A stretch of DNA of 64,000 nucleotides from Bolinopsis microptera (taxonomy: Eukaryota; Ctenophora; Tentaculata; Lobata; Bolinopsidae). This document shows, one piece after another, positions 24,601 to 34,807 of this stretch; within the stretch, counting starts at the first letter, position 1, and each line of letters begins with the position of its first letter. The translations under genes and the position numbers were made by a program. The DNA lies in contig NC_087078.1 in NCBI RefSeq assembly GCF_026151205.1, forward strand, positions 8,324,675-8,388,674. The letters are read 5' to 3'. The notes beneath the pieces are model-generated. The model ran no database searches and was not told where the DNA came from. It saw only the letters and a program-made list of their open reading frames with translations.

Positions 24601-26311
24601 AGGCAGGCCTCCCCTTTGCAACATGAAGAGCTCGGAATCGGGAGCTCTCGATACGGGAGGTACGTATCGAAAATGACTCGGACCGAAAATTTTCTAAGTC
24701 AACATTTTTCAAAGTTTTTCTGAAAACCACTTTTCTCCATGTTTCATGATACCCTGTTCATTATTGGCCGAAAATATCTTTTTTTAAATAATTTTTCTCG
24801 AAATTCTAAATTTTTCAGGTTTTCAATGGCATAAAATGGCATAAAATGGAGACTATTTCTATGGAGAAAATGGAAAAACCTATGAGTAATTCTCCATTTT
24901 CTCCATTTATGCCATTGGCCCCCCCCCCCCCCCCCCCCCCCCCCCCATGAACCAATACACAATAACCTATTAAACAATGATATATTTATAACTTCGCAGG
25001 ATAACAATCGTGCTTGTTTTGGGTATATTGATAGTTGCAGCTCTCATTTCTACCATACCTCTAGTGGACTCTCTCAAGGATAGCTTTGTGGACAGGTTTG
25101 ACTTAGAGCAACAATATTTTGATAACACCAATGGCCAATATATATGATTAACATATGAATTCGTCGACAGGCGACAGTACCCAGCTGGAACGTCGGATGT
25201 ACAACTGTTGTTGAATTACTAAACCTTCCCAGCTTTCCTTACAACCATTTACTCGTGGGTTATAGAAACATTACTTGGTGTTAAAATTCAAAGCTATTAG
25301 TATTAACGACCTCCTCACTGCAGGTACTACTTCCCAAAACGTGGGAACGTATTTGAGCGAGGAGAGAAACGTCACATCTACCACACCCTGAATACCTACA
25401 ACGATGTAGGACAATTCAACGATTCCGGTATTAAACAACTAACAGAAGACAGCTCATGGGACGCTCTACTGAACGGCACTGACGTCCTCTTCAACGGAAG
25501 CGTCATCATCACAGGGAAGAAGCCCTACTCCTTCTACTCCGCATACGGGGTCTGCCTCTTCAACTATCTCAACTCAACGGGCAACAATAGCTTCCCCTAC
25601 GTCATCAGTATCATCGCCCTCAATCTCGTCTGTTTCCTGACAATTATAGCTTCGTACCTGTGGATCTGGAAGGTCGGGACTACATCAAAGAGCACGGAGA
25701 GACAACTACAAAAGAAGCTCAGTATTGCGGTGTTTCTCAATATACTGTGTAGATTGCCGCTGTTCATGATTTGTCTTGCTCATAGCATTGAACAGTTTGA
25801 TGTGAGTGTCAGTGAGAAATGCACGGGAACGTGTTTGTATTACAGATATATGAGTGTCTTCGTCATCCCAATCAATAGTGTCATAAACCCTTTCATTAAC
25901 TCAGAGGTAAGAAATTCTATTTGTAAATCCAGAATTAATGAGTTAGTGTAGTTTAATTTGTTTTATGTTGAATGTCTCGGACATGTATACGAGGAACAGC
26001 AATCTACTTTAGGCAGAGATTTAAGCAAAAACATGATTTTATATTTGTTTAACACAGACATCAGCTCTGATAGCTCAACCTAACAACACCTCAACCCCTC
26101 AAACCCCCCACAGGCTGGTATACTGGACCTGCTACGTGCCAAGTGTCTAGCAAAACGTCAGAACATGATAACCACAAACAAGACAATAACGAACTCAGTA
26201 ACAGTGGGAACCTCTCTTACAACCGTCTCCACGGCTGGCAACAGGAACCCAACTTACCAGCTCTCTAAAGTTAATCCCCCGAGCACGTTGGAGGAGGAGA
26301 CCACCAACTAA
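6690..26311 (+). CDS. LDLa-rich 7TM receptor (LGR/GRL101/RXFP-like), 27 exons
   Basis: I assembled a 1,367-residue protein; the frame carries through all 26 junctions. Exons: 6690-6741, 7830-8009, 8211-8383, 8590-8695, 8922-9015, 9207-9293, 9669-9792, 10128-10311, 10434-10585, 10846-10909, 11367-11547, 11703-11939, 12183-12339, 12519-12631, 12825-12927, 13143-13256, 13910-14023, 14188-14360, 14741-14910, 15016-15180, 15360-15443, 15700-15858, 16217-16290, 16514-16680, 25000-25095, 25324-25906, 26114-26311. Exon 1 encodes a signal peptide (MIPSILTIILSLLPLAS). The roughly 940-residue ectodomain has at least seven LDLa-type modules, for example FKCDGTAQCDDSEDEKDC and MCDLVNDCGDWSDES, with Ca-binding DxSDE motifs. 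The two regions around exons 12-13 and 17-19 are not LDLa. The C-terminus is a 7TM domain. LDLa modules bind peptide or lipoprotein-like ligands in related receptors; the ligand here is unknown. No leucine-rich repeats are visible, unlike GRL101 or RXFP. Confidence 0.85.
9826..9977. mobile_element. MITE in receptor intron 7
   Basis: The left end GGGGTTGTTCACATATT and the right end AATATGTGAACGCCCCC are inverted repeats, about 17 bp with mismatches. The core holds a near-perfect palindrome around 9848-9881 (ATACGTAATACTAATATTAT then its mirror). The same termini bound the element at 53043-53480. No clear target duplication remains. Confidence 0.65.
10690..10793 (+). repeat. Tandem 10-bp minisatellite
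   Basis: Ten perfect head-to-tail copies of ATCTGATAGT lie in receptor intron 9, about 50 bp upstream of the exon 10 acceptor. The perfect copies imply recent expansion or active slippage. Confidence 0.95.
10950..11098. mobile_element. hAT-type MITE with 8-bp target duplication
   Basis: CATGCTAC flanks the element exactly at 10942-10949 and 11099-11106. The left terminus is CAGGGAAAAAAGGATTTCGC and the right terminus, reversed, is CATGGACAAAAGGAAATCGC. The CA(G)GG start plus an 8-bp duplication is typical of hAT elements. The 149-bp body has repeated 'aatcgcgat' motifs and no ORF. It sits in receptor intron 10. Confidence 0.8.
14596..14721. repeat. Tandem 14-bp minisatellite
   Basis: About eight copies of TTGAACRTATTTTG (R = G or A) lie in receptor intron 18, ending about 20 bp before exon 19. 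The three reading frames on the minus strand stay open through it, giving several meaningless ORFs. Confidence 0.9.
17130..17770. repeat. Dispersed repeat block, left member of inverted pair
   Basis: This contains copies of the 1-735 family in both orientations (GGTAGCATGAAACGTGGAGA reversed, then GTTTCATGCTACC forward). The minus-oriented part is the reverse complement of 24545-24790. Confidence 0.75.
18120..20005. repeat. Tandem repeat of about 120 bp, interrupted by a retroelement
   Basis: The unit containing AGTGGGATCAGCTCTGAGGA and CATCATTTAGTCGTTTCAGA occurs about once at 18130-18294 and three or more times at 19635-20005. The retroelement at 18295-19634 splits the array inside one unit. 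Confidence 0.85.
18295..19634 (-). mobile_element. ORF1-only retroelement, copy 2
   Basis: The insertion breaks a tandem-repeat unit and is bounded by AGTTG on both sides (18290-18294 and 19635-19639), a probable target duplication. On the minus strand it encodes a protein starting at 19490 (MAAVDNTEIDSIMFKAEDWM), continuing in a shifted frame through a coiled-coil part (LHLVRFQNDNLKKMKNRLSS) and then in another frame from about 19187 to 18642. The last part has an RRM-like core (DRSKNTMIFGLPE, RPVKVTLSS, YQKISQDRKLRQSEKLSSVF) and a basic C-terminal domain, the layout of LINE ORF1 nucleic-acid-binding proteins. Two frameshifts disable it. About 350 bp follow the ORF, with no endonuclease or reverse transcriptase. 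Confidence 0.75.
20200..22070. repeat. Tandem array, left arm of large palindrome
   Basis: A unit of roughly 180-310 bp with core CTCCAAATTGGCGGTTTCTA and GAGATATGACTTCAAACACA repeats many times. Longer units add GATTGGTCGAAAATCGAGTG. The array is the reverse complement of 22990-24385. Both outer edges carry ACTGTACCA (about 20241 on the left; TGGTACAGT about 24371 on the right), suggesting they were the termini of one element with very long, internally repetitive inverted repeats. Confidence 0.9.
22095..22950. repeat. Core with GGACAGATGTCGCTGTC repeats
   Basis: Copies of CGGACAGATGTCGCTGT occur near 22105-22160 (once in each orientation, forming a foldback) and as three or more near-tandem copies at 22845-22935. 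They flank the transposase relic and mark the inner borders of the two array arms. Confidence 0.8.
22308..22616 (+). pseudogene. MULE-type transposase C-terminal relic
   Basis: About 98 codons resemble the C-terminal part of MULE-domain transposases: HGFHSMLSCSKPTIWKFLDC corresponds to the family's GWHxxFxSLLxxxHPxIWxFI stretch, followed by LKAEQALTDV, a basic linker, then LQRIVDDYDNY and DFLKAIGNLTM. The catalytic DDE part and SWIM zinc finger upstream are missing. It sits between two inverted tandem arrays, as expected of a MULE with long inverted repeats. Identification is from motif memory. Confidence 0.6.
22990..24385. repeat. Tandem array, right arm of large palindrome
   Basis: This carries the same units as 20200-22070 in reverse complement (TAGAAACCGCCAATTTGGAG, TGTGTTTGAAGTCATATCTC, CACTCGATTTTCGACCAATC), with about six units. 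The arm is shorter than the left one, so copy number has changed independently. Confidence 0.9.
24545..24790. repeat. Dispersed repeat block, right member of inverted pair
   Basis: One copy of the 1-735 family in forward orientation (GATCTCGGAAGGCAGGCCTC, then GTTTCATGATACCCTG), reverse complementary to the 17150-17450 part of the left block. Confidence 0.8.
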
Positions 26312-27056
26312 AGTCACTCTTCATACACACGACCAACAATACAACTATTTTACCCAGTACCCATGTAATGAAATGAGAATAACCCAACTCAGTGGCTTGA
26401 TTGATCCCTTGTCCTAACCCAGAACTAACAAGAAACTACCCCTCCATTTTCTAATTATATGGACATGTCAACAATCAAGACCATCCTGGTCGTGATTCGT
26501 GAATCATCCCTTTATCTTGCCTATCGCTAATTCTAAAGATTCTCATAAACTATGTGCTGATTTTATAAACTGCATTACCGATGCATGTTATATCTACTGA
26601 TGATTTTATCTTTTCTGGCATACATAACATAGATTTCAAAGTACAGATAAAATTTCTTTCAAAGCTTATTTTTAATTTCTTTAATTCTTATCTCTCAAAT
26701 GCTAACAGGCCCCGGATACGATGCAATTTTATTGATTTGCGATCCGATTGACATTTAATTATGTATGATCATTTGATTTGAAGTTTCTGTAAAAGATGAA
26801 AATTCTTTATTGGTTAACTAACAGTAATATAATCGGTGTACAGCATTATATAATCAACAGTTTTATAAAGCGTTACATGATTACGTAAAATAATGTTAAA
26901 TTAAACTTAAAGCAGTGTCAAACTACAAAATGAAAGTCATCCATAATAAAACTTTGGCATAAAGATGTTTATAATTCGGCATTCATAACAACTATTAACT
27001 TAGAAAATTCAAAAACAGCAAATATTCCAGAATAAGTGCTCTAGTTCAGCCAGAAT
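26312..27056. other. Convergent intergenic region (3' ends)
   Basis: The receptor (+) ends at 26311 and RAD51AP1 (-) ends at 27057, so this is a tail-to-tail spacer holding both 3' UTRs. AATAAAA-type signals for the minus-strand gene are not clear. Nothing else is seen. Confidence 0.6.
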
Positions 27057-28467
27057 TCACTGCCTTTTGATATTCGCATGAAGGGATTTGAACTTGGCGT
27101 TTTTAGACAGTCCTATTTTCACCCCCAAAGGACTCTGGGCAGCACTAGGGGACTGGCTGCTACTCAGAAGAGCAGGAATATTCACAGTTTTAGCCCCACT
27201 TGAGTTTGTTGATGTTAATGTTTTTCTCTGCCTGTGGGATGGTTGAGGCGTCCTAGAACTAGAACTAGAACTAGAACTAGAAGTTAAATTGGCGGCCACT
27301 TTTGGTTTTTCAGGACGGTTCCCCAGGTTTTGAACTTGAAGATATACTGGTCACTGTAGGGGTATTAATAGCACTCGCAGTTATAGCAGGTGCAGATTGT
27401 TTATTCGCATTGACAGGAGTTTTGGGTGCTGACTTCGCGTTCTGTTTCACCCTAGGTTTCACTTTCTCCTTTGTCGGAGTAAACTCATCTTCTGAACTGA
27501 GTTTGAACTCTTCGTCAGAGGTCCTCTCCTCTTTCTCTTCCTCTGAGATCTGAGAAATTTTGAAATCTGACTCTGAAGAGGATGGTTCACTAGATTCTGG
27601 AGTAGCTATGCTAAACTCTTCGTCGCTATCAGATCCTAAAGGTTTTACGGCAGCTACTTTGGTTTTTCCCTCATTTCGCGACCCCTTTCGTGGGGATACC
27701 TTCTTTATAGCGTTAATGTTGGGGGTAGGTTGAGAAGCATCTGAACCACTCTGAGAACTAATAATAATAGCTTTGGACTGTCTCTTTATCACCGCACCAC
27801 CAGAGTTTGATTGTTTCGACTTCCTCTTGTTGGAATTTTCCTTGTTTGACCCTGTGGCCGTGCACGTCTTATCTCCCCCCGCCTTGTTTTCATTCAATGA
27901 CAACTGTTTCGCTCTCTCCACCTCCCTTTCCAGCGCTCTATCTCCCACGTTACTTCTAATATTCCGGGTCTGAAAATCAGAAGTCAGTTTATAAAGGTAG
28001 ATAATAAGCAATGCCAACGACAACTCGATGAAGAACGTTAAGGGTTGATCTGCAAGCATACAGCGTATTCTACATTCGGGAAATAGAAATTTAGCCTTAA
28101 ATTAAGGTCTGTGCGTCATAATTATTTGTCTGCCATTTCATTCTTGGCACAAAATCTACTGAAATTGTTATACTGTGTCAGTCAGACACAGTATACCAAT
28201 TTCAGTAGAATTTCATAATGATATAGCCGCACGTCTCTAAGTCAGTGCTATGACATAATTGAAATGCAAATGAGTCATTTGAATAATACTGACTAATTTA
28301 AGGGACCTGAATGGTAGATGAGTACAAACCCCTAAATAAATGTGCCCTCATTGTACCTTGTCCTGAGAAGACTTTGTTCGTTTAGCAGCTGGAAGCACGA
28401 AATCTTCATCATCCTCGCTGTCTGATATAACATAGCTCGGCTTCTTTAAATTCCTCCGCTTCGACAT
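27057..28467 (-). CDS. RAD51AP1: RAD51-associated protein 1 (RAD51AP1)
   Basis: Exon 1 is 28467-28357 (37 codons) and exon 2 is 27969-27057. The N-terminus (KKPSYVISDSEDDEDFV) matches the RAD51AP1 KKPVNYSQF..SDSDDDFV motif, which in vertebrates binds UAF1 and DNA. The C-terminus (PLGVKIGLSKNAKFKSLHAN) matches the RAD51-binding SLRLGLSRLARVKPLHPN motif. Between them lie acidic and Ser-rich low-complexity stretches and basic clusters, as in the family. It stimulates RAD51 D-loop formation in homologous recombination in the nucleus. A one-base frame change at the G-run (27321-27324) separates the first 250 codons of exon 2 from the last 80; dropping one base there would rejoin the frame. Either an assembly error or a true lesion. 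Confidence 0.8.
28156..28208. repeat. Long perfect-stem hairpin in RAD51AP1 intron
   Basis: The arms CTACTGAAATTG(T)TATACTGTGTC and GACACAGTATA(C)CAATTTCAGTAG are 24 nt each and pair with one or two mismatches around a 5-nt loop. It could be a minimal foldback element or an RNA hairpin. Confidence 0.7.
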
Positions 28468-28895
28468 CGGGTTAAACTGTGGCAAGGTTTACTTTCAAGG
28501 TAATGAAATTTATCTCGGTGCATCATAATTTAAATTGATAAACATTCACTGCTCGGATTGAGAATTAATTGAAAAATTAGCATAATTTTTATATAATTGT
28601 CTAGCTTCAGTATCAGTATGTTATTGAATGTTAAACAATGAAAATCAATGAAAATGTCTGAGAAATTCTTCTTCATATTTTTTAATGTTATTTTCTCAGG
28701 TCACTGATAATTTAGTAGTCAAACTTAACCAATTCATATAAACAAGTATTGAAATTTGAGATCTCTGATGCATAACCGATACATACATTATTATATGTAC
28801 AAAACAAATTTACAAAAACCAATCACGTAAAAAACTCACAAAAATTAAGAATGATAGAGCCAGAAGGGAACTTGAAGATGCGACCGTCTCACAAT

Positions 28896-29216
28896 TCACC
28901 TTTTGCGTTTGAACTTCAGCTTTTCCACCGTCTGCTCATAATGAGTCCGACTCCGGACACGACTAATCTTTTCTTTAGTCGAGCTATTATCAGTCTGATC
29001 CTGCTGTTTCCCATTTTCATCCTTCTTACCAACTTTCTTTTTCTCCTCCGCCATATCCTCGTACTTTATTTTCAGTCTAACAGCTAGTCTAGCAGCTATT
29101 CTCATAGGAGTCGAGTTTGACATCTTGTTTACAATGTTAGGATCGTTGACAAATCTCCCCAAAACGGGAGTGACGATCATCGTTAGAAATCTTAGTATGC
29201 CGCCTAATGGAGCCAT
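28896..29216 (-). CDS. Small NCBP2AS2-like protein, paralogue A (no intron)
   Basis: I take the start at 29216 (MAPLGGILRFLTMIVTPVLG), giving 106 residues; an upstream in-frame Met exists at 29285 but the paralogue supports the internal one. The N-terminal 60 residues align with the gene at 30382-30767: VLGRFVNDPNIVNKMSNSTP versus IAGRMLTNPDTVNKIANSGA, then a basic amphipathic stretch (MRIAARLAVRLK). The order LRxL...P.LV..LS.S.PIRRAAQ is that of the NCBP2AS2 family of small, poorly characterised proteins. The C-terminal half is Lys/Glu-rich and ends KLKFKRKR. No introns. Function unknown. Confidence 0.6.
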   Translation of the reverse strand: MAPLGGILRFLTMIVTPVLGRFVNDPNIVNKMSNSTPMRIAARLAVRLKIKYEDMAEEKKKVGKKDENGKQQDQTDNSSTKEKISRVRSRTHYEQTVEKLKFKRKR

Positions 29217-29894
29217 ATTTGACACAAATACTGAACAGAAACTTCGAGAATAATATTTGATTCCTTGTTGAGTGATAGATATCACAGAGATCTTTGTCTT
29301 ACAGATCTACTAGTTGATACAATTATCAATCTGTCGAGATATTACCACGAAGAAAGTGCTAGTCTTAATTAAAATCCGGATGTCATATTCCTGAGGGACA
29401 TTTCCTGAACAAAATTACTTTTTGAACTTGTGAAAACAATAAACTGATTCTTTACAACTAATTCCAAAATGAGGAGCATTCGTGAAACATGAATCACGAT
29501 CAATTTCAATATGACGGACAATTGAGGGACCGGATGTAATTATAGTCAAACAAAATTTCCAAAATAATAAAAATCCATCATTTACTGTAATAACTTAATA
29601 CAAATCTCCTTCATATTCAAAATAAATTAACATCATAAACGGATGTGACAATTAGCAGTGTTAGAGTCTACCTCTTATTCATTAACCCTGAGCAGTGAGC
29701 AACACATAAATGCCTGAGTAGAACATTCTAGAACATTCTAGACTAATCTTAGGAGTACCCGTGTAAACTTCCAAAACCGGAAGTAACATTATCTGCTATA
29801 ATTAGTGGTCATCGAATTTTGCTAATTAGCATTTTGTTCCAATTGGTAATAAAATATGGAGCACAGGCAGAGCTATCCGAGCGCAAAAAGTAAT

Positions 29895-29967
29895 CGACCC
29901 CGAAGGGACTCGAACCCCCAATCTTCTGATTCGAAGTCAGACGCCTTAGCCATTAGGCCACGAGGCC
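29895..29967 (-). tRNA. tRNA-Arg (anticodon TCG)
   Basis: The 73-nt minus-strand sequence folds as a cloverleaf. The acceptor pairs GGCCTCG with CGGGGTC (discriminator G); the D arm has GGCCTAATGGCTAAGGC; the anticodon stem TCTGA/TCAGA encloses loop CTTCGAA, anticodon TCG, reading CGA codons; the T arm has GGTTCGAGTCC. It is very like animal tRNA-Arg-TCG and has no intron. Internal A and B boxes are intact. Confidence 0.95.
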
Positions 29968-30381
29968 GATACGCCAATCACATGTTATGAATAATCAAAT
30001 TATACACAACTCTTTTCAGTACTAAATGAGCTGTATACTTCCCACACTACCAATACCATATGGGGGATTGCTTTGTAACTATACAATGTACATTTAAATG
30101 GAAACATTTCAGAGCATAGCATGCTTATGAAACTCCACGTTGTCACGGGGATAGAATTCGTAATAATTCTCATTGTCTTTACTTGTAGAGGGTGTATTAG
30201 AGAACTAAACTGTTTTAGTGAGAGCGCCACTGTCTGAAACTGAATGGGAACTGAGGGTAACCACTTTTATTGAGGGTTTGCAGCCTTTAGGGTTGAAACA
30301 TCAGGGGTGTTGTTGTTTCACATCATCACAAGGCAGGCACGTAGCCAGTCACAAGGTGGCTAACAAGACCTTGACTGATCA

Positions 30382-30767
30382 TCACCTCTTGCCAGATTTG
30401 AAATCCTTTCCAAACTCCTTGGCTAACTTCTGAAGTTCTGGTTGAGTTTCTATGGCATTCTCAGCTTTAACTTTCATCCTAGCAGCGCTTCTAGCAATCT
30501 GCCTCATAGCACCAGAGTTGGCTATTTTGTTAACTGTGTCCGGATTCTAAAATACAATTTAGATTTAGCCTGAAACTCTCACTGAATCGTGCTGTGTTTC
30601 GGAAACATGTTAAATATCTTTAAACTTTTAAACGAAAATAGTGAGATAAAGTCAGATCACAAAAATGTATTTTAAAATTCCTAAGGTACACTTACAGTAA
30701 GCATTCGCCCCGCAATGGTTGTTGCTATGGGGGTTAAAACTCGTATTATCACATTCCACGGCAGCAT
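30382..30767 (-). CDS. Small NCBP2AS2-like protein, paralogue B (two exons)
   Basis: Exon 1 is 30767-30696 (24 codons, ending at a GTAAGT donor) and exon 2 is 30546-30382, giving 78 residues. The sequence starts MLPWNVIIRVLTPIATTIAG and continues NPDTVNKIANSGAMRQIARS, then a basic-acidic helix and the end FGKDFKSGKR. It is clearly paralogous to the gene 1.2 kb downstream (28896-29216), with the intron falling at the position equivalent to D/P of RFVNDP in A, where A has none. The N-terminal hydrophobic stretch may be a membrane anchor or targeting sequence. Function unknown. Confidence 0.6.
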
Positions 30768-30919
30768 TGCTAGAGATTGAGAGATTATAACTAAAAGCAA
30801 AGATTCGAGTACTATAATTGTAATGCACCGGAATCGTAATTGTAGGTATCAATTGTGTGAAGATGATGAATATTCGACCAAGTTGGCATTCGGTACAACT
30901 GCTGCTCAAAGTTGCTATC

Positions 30920-31495
30920 TACCTTAGTTCCCAAAAATTTGTGTGCCATTATATTGAGCACAATTTATTTGAGCCCGAAAAATGTGGGCAGAAAATTTGA
31001 ACTCATTTGGGCACAAATTCTTCGAAAAATGAACGATTTTCCACTAAAATTTCAGTTAGATATTTGCCTAAGTTTATTATTATTCCTTATTATTCCAGTC
31101 ATTTTGCTTTCAATTTTAAGCATATAGGTGGTAGTCTGAGTTGTTTCACATTATGAAATTTACGATCTGCCCAGTAACTACTAAAAAATACAGTGATGAT
31201 GACACAGTACAAAATGATAGATATACAATAGTGATATTTAGTCTCTCAATCAGATAGTTTAGTCTACTTACACTCAGCATATCTTATCATACCCCTTTTA
31301 AATATTATTTCACTTTGATATGAAGAAAAAGCCATCTTTCTATAGATTTCAGGGCCACAGGCCAAATGCCAAAAGTTTGGTTAGCAAAAAATTTAGCAGA
31401 CGGAAAAGATTTATGCAATTAATTTGGTCTGCAAAAAATTTGGGCGAGAGGCCCGCTCAAATTTTTTGTCGCCCAAATTTTTGGGAATTAAGGTA
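30920..31495. mobile_element. TIR element, about 570 bp
   Basis: The left end TACCTTAGTTCCCAAAAATTT and the right end AAATTTTTGGGAATTAAGGTA are inverted repeats with about one mismatch in 21. Putting TA at the outer edges as the target gives termini CCTTARTTCCCAAAAATTTG. Internal sequence repeats 'tgggcgaca/aaatttggg' themes in both orientations and has no ORF. It sits between paralogue B and UBE2K. Confidence 0.7.
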
Positions 31496-32204
31496 TGTAC
31501 ATAATTACATTTTAAGGAATTAAGACTTACTCTAGTTTCATCCGAAAAAATAAAACAAAGTTAATTTGGTATACAATATTTTATTACAAGTGTAACCAAG
31601 CACTCAGGAGGTAAATTTAAGACGGATGCCGAAAACTTGCAAATCCTCCCATGGCAGTGAAACTTTAGTTCACTTTTAGACACAACTTGACGTTAAAAAC
31701 GCGATAATAATACCGTTTTTCAAATAGACCAGAGTGCATTTATATTTATACATTCAACTTAAAACTTACTTTAAATATTTTGTAACTTATATATAAACAT
31801 AAAAATTACCTTATATTACCCTGCAAATTGTGACTAATCATAAACAGAAACACACTCGGCCAATTTGTTGAGTTCACGTTCACAGATTCAACACATCTCC
31901 AACTTCCGCTAAAACTGCGGCCAACCTCTAATCTCCGATTATCCTCTTATCTCTCTAGGACCTGTGCTCATGAAACGAGTTAATAAACCAAAATCTCGGT
32001 CTTAAAGGGTCAAGGAGCCAGCCGCCGGGTTTTCAAGTACCCCCATTGTCTATAACTGCATAATATGCAAGGCCCTTGTTTTGGGGCTGCATCATAAATG
32101 CGAGGCTTTTGCGGCCTAGACTGCACCGCAAAATCTACAAGCTCTTTGCATACAATCAAATGCAAATTGCAAGTATTGTGAGAGGAAGGAGTGTTGGCAG
32201 AAAG
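31496..32204. other. Spacer and UBE2K 3' region
   Basis: No gene is visible. The part next to 32205 is the presumed UBE2K 3' UTR on the minus strand. The rest is AT-rich. Confidence 0.5.

Positions 32205-34807
<2,603 letters not shown>

Larger units (their letters stand above)
16818..24945. mobile_element. 8.1-kb G/C-capped transposon in receptor intron 24
   Basis: The segment is flanked by a perfect direct repeat CATGAACC (16810-16817 and 24946-24953). It begins with nine G followed by CCAATGGCATAAAATGG and ends with ATGCCATTGG followed by 27 C, an inverted-repeat terminus. Next to each end is a hairpin-forming block (about 16827-16932 and 24829-24918) in the same orientation, with arms GGCATAAAATGG/CCATTTTATGCC and GGAGAAAATGG/CCATTTTCTCC. 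Further inside are inverted pairs of repeat blocks (about 17130-17770 with 24545-24790; 20200-22070 with 22990-24385). It contains an ORF1-only retroelement and a MULE transposase relic. The 8-bp duplication fits hAT or MULE; whether the MULE relic belongs to this element is inference. Confidence 0.8.
15700..26311 (+). other. Seven-transmembrane module of the LDLa receptor
   Basis: Exons 22-27 encode the 7TM domain. TM1 contains VVVWIMGVVSLIFNFYLII; TM2 GDVMVSVYLVMLASVDSF resembles the LGR/relaxin receptor TM2 (MGVYL..IAS.D). TM3 (GSACMAMGVLSTFGNHVSLF) starts with the conserved Cys and reads MFR where LGRs have ERW and other receptors DRY. TM5-7 lie in the 583-bp exon 26: TM6 KKLSIAVFLNILCRLPLF, TM7 VFVIPINSVINPFINSE, close to the LGR form PINSCLNPFLY but with Asn for Tyr in NPxxY. 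The 66-residue tail is Ser/Thr-rich. The missing Arg-Tyr/Trp and NPxxY tyrosine suggest altered G-protein coupling. An 8.1-kb transposon splits exons 24 and 25. Confidence 0.8.
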
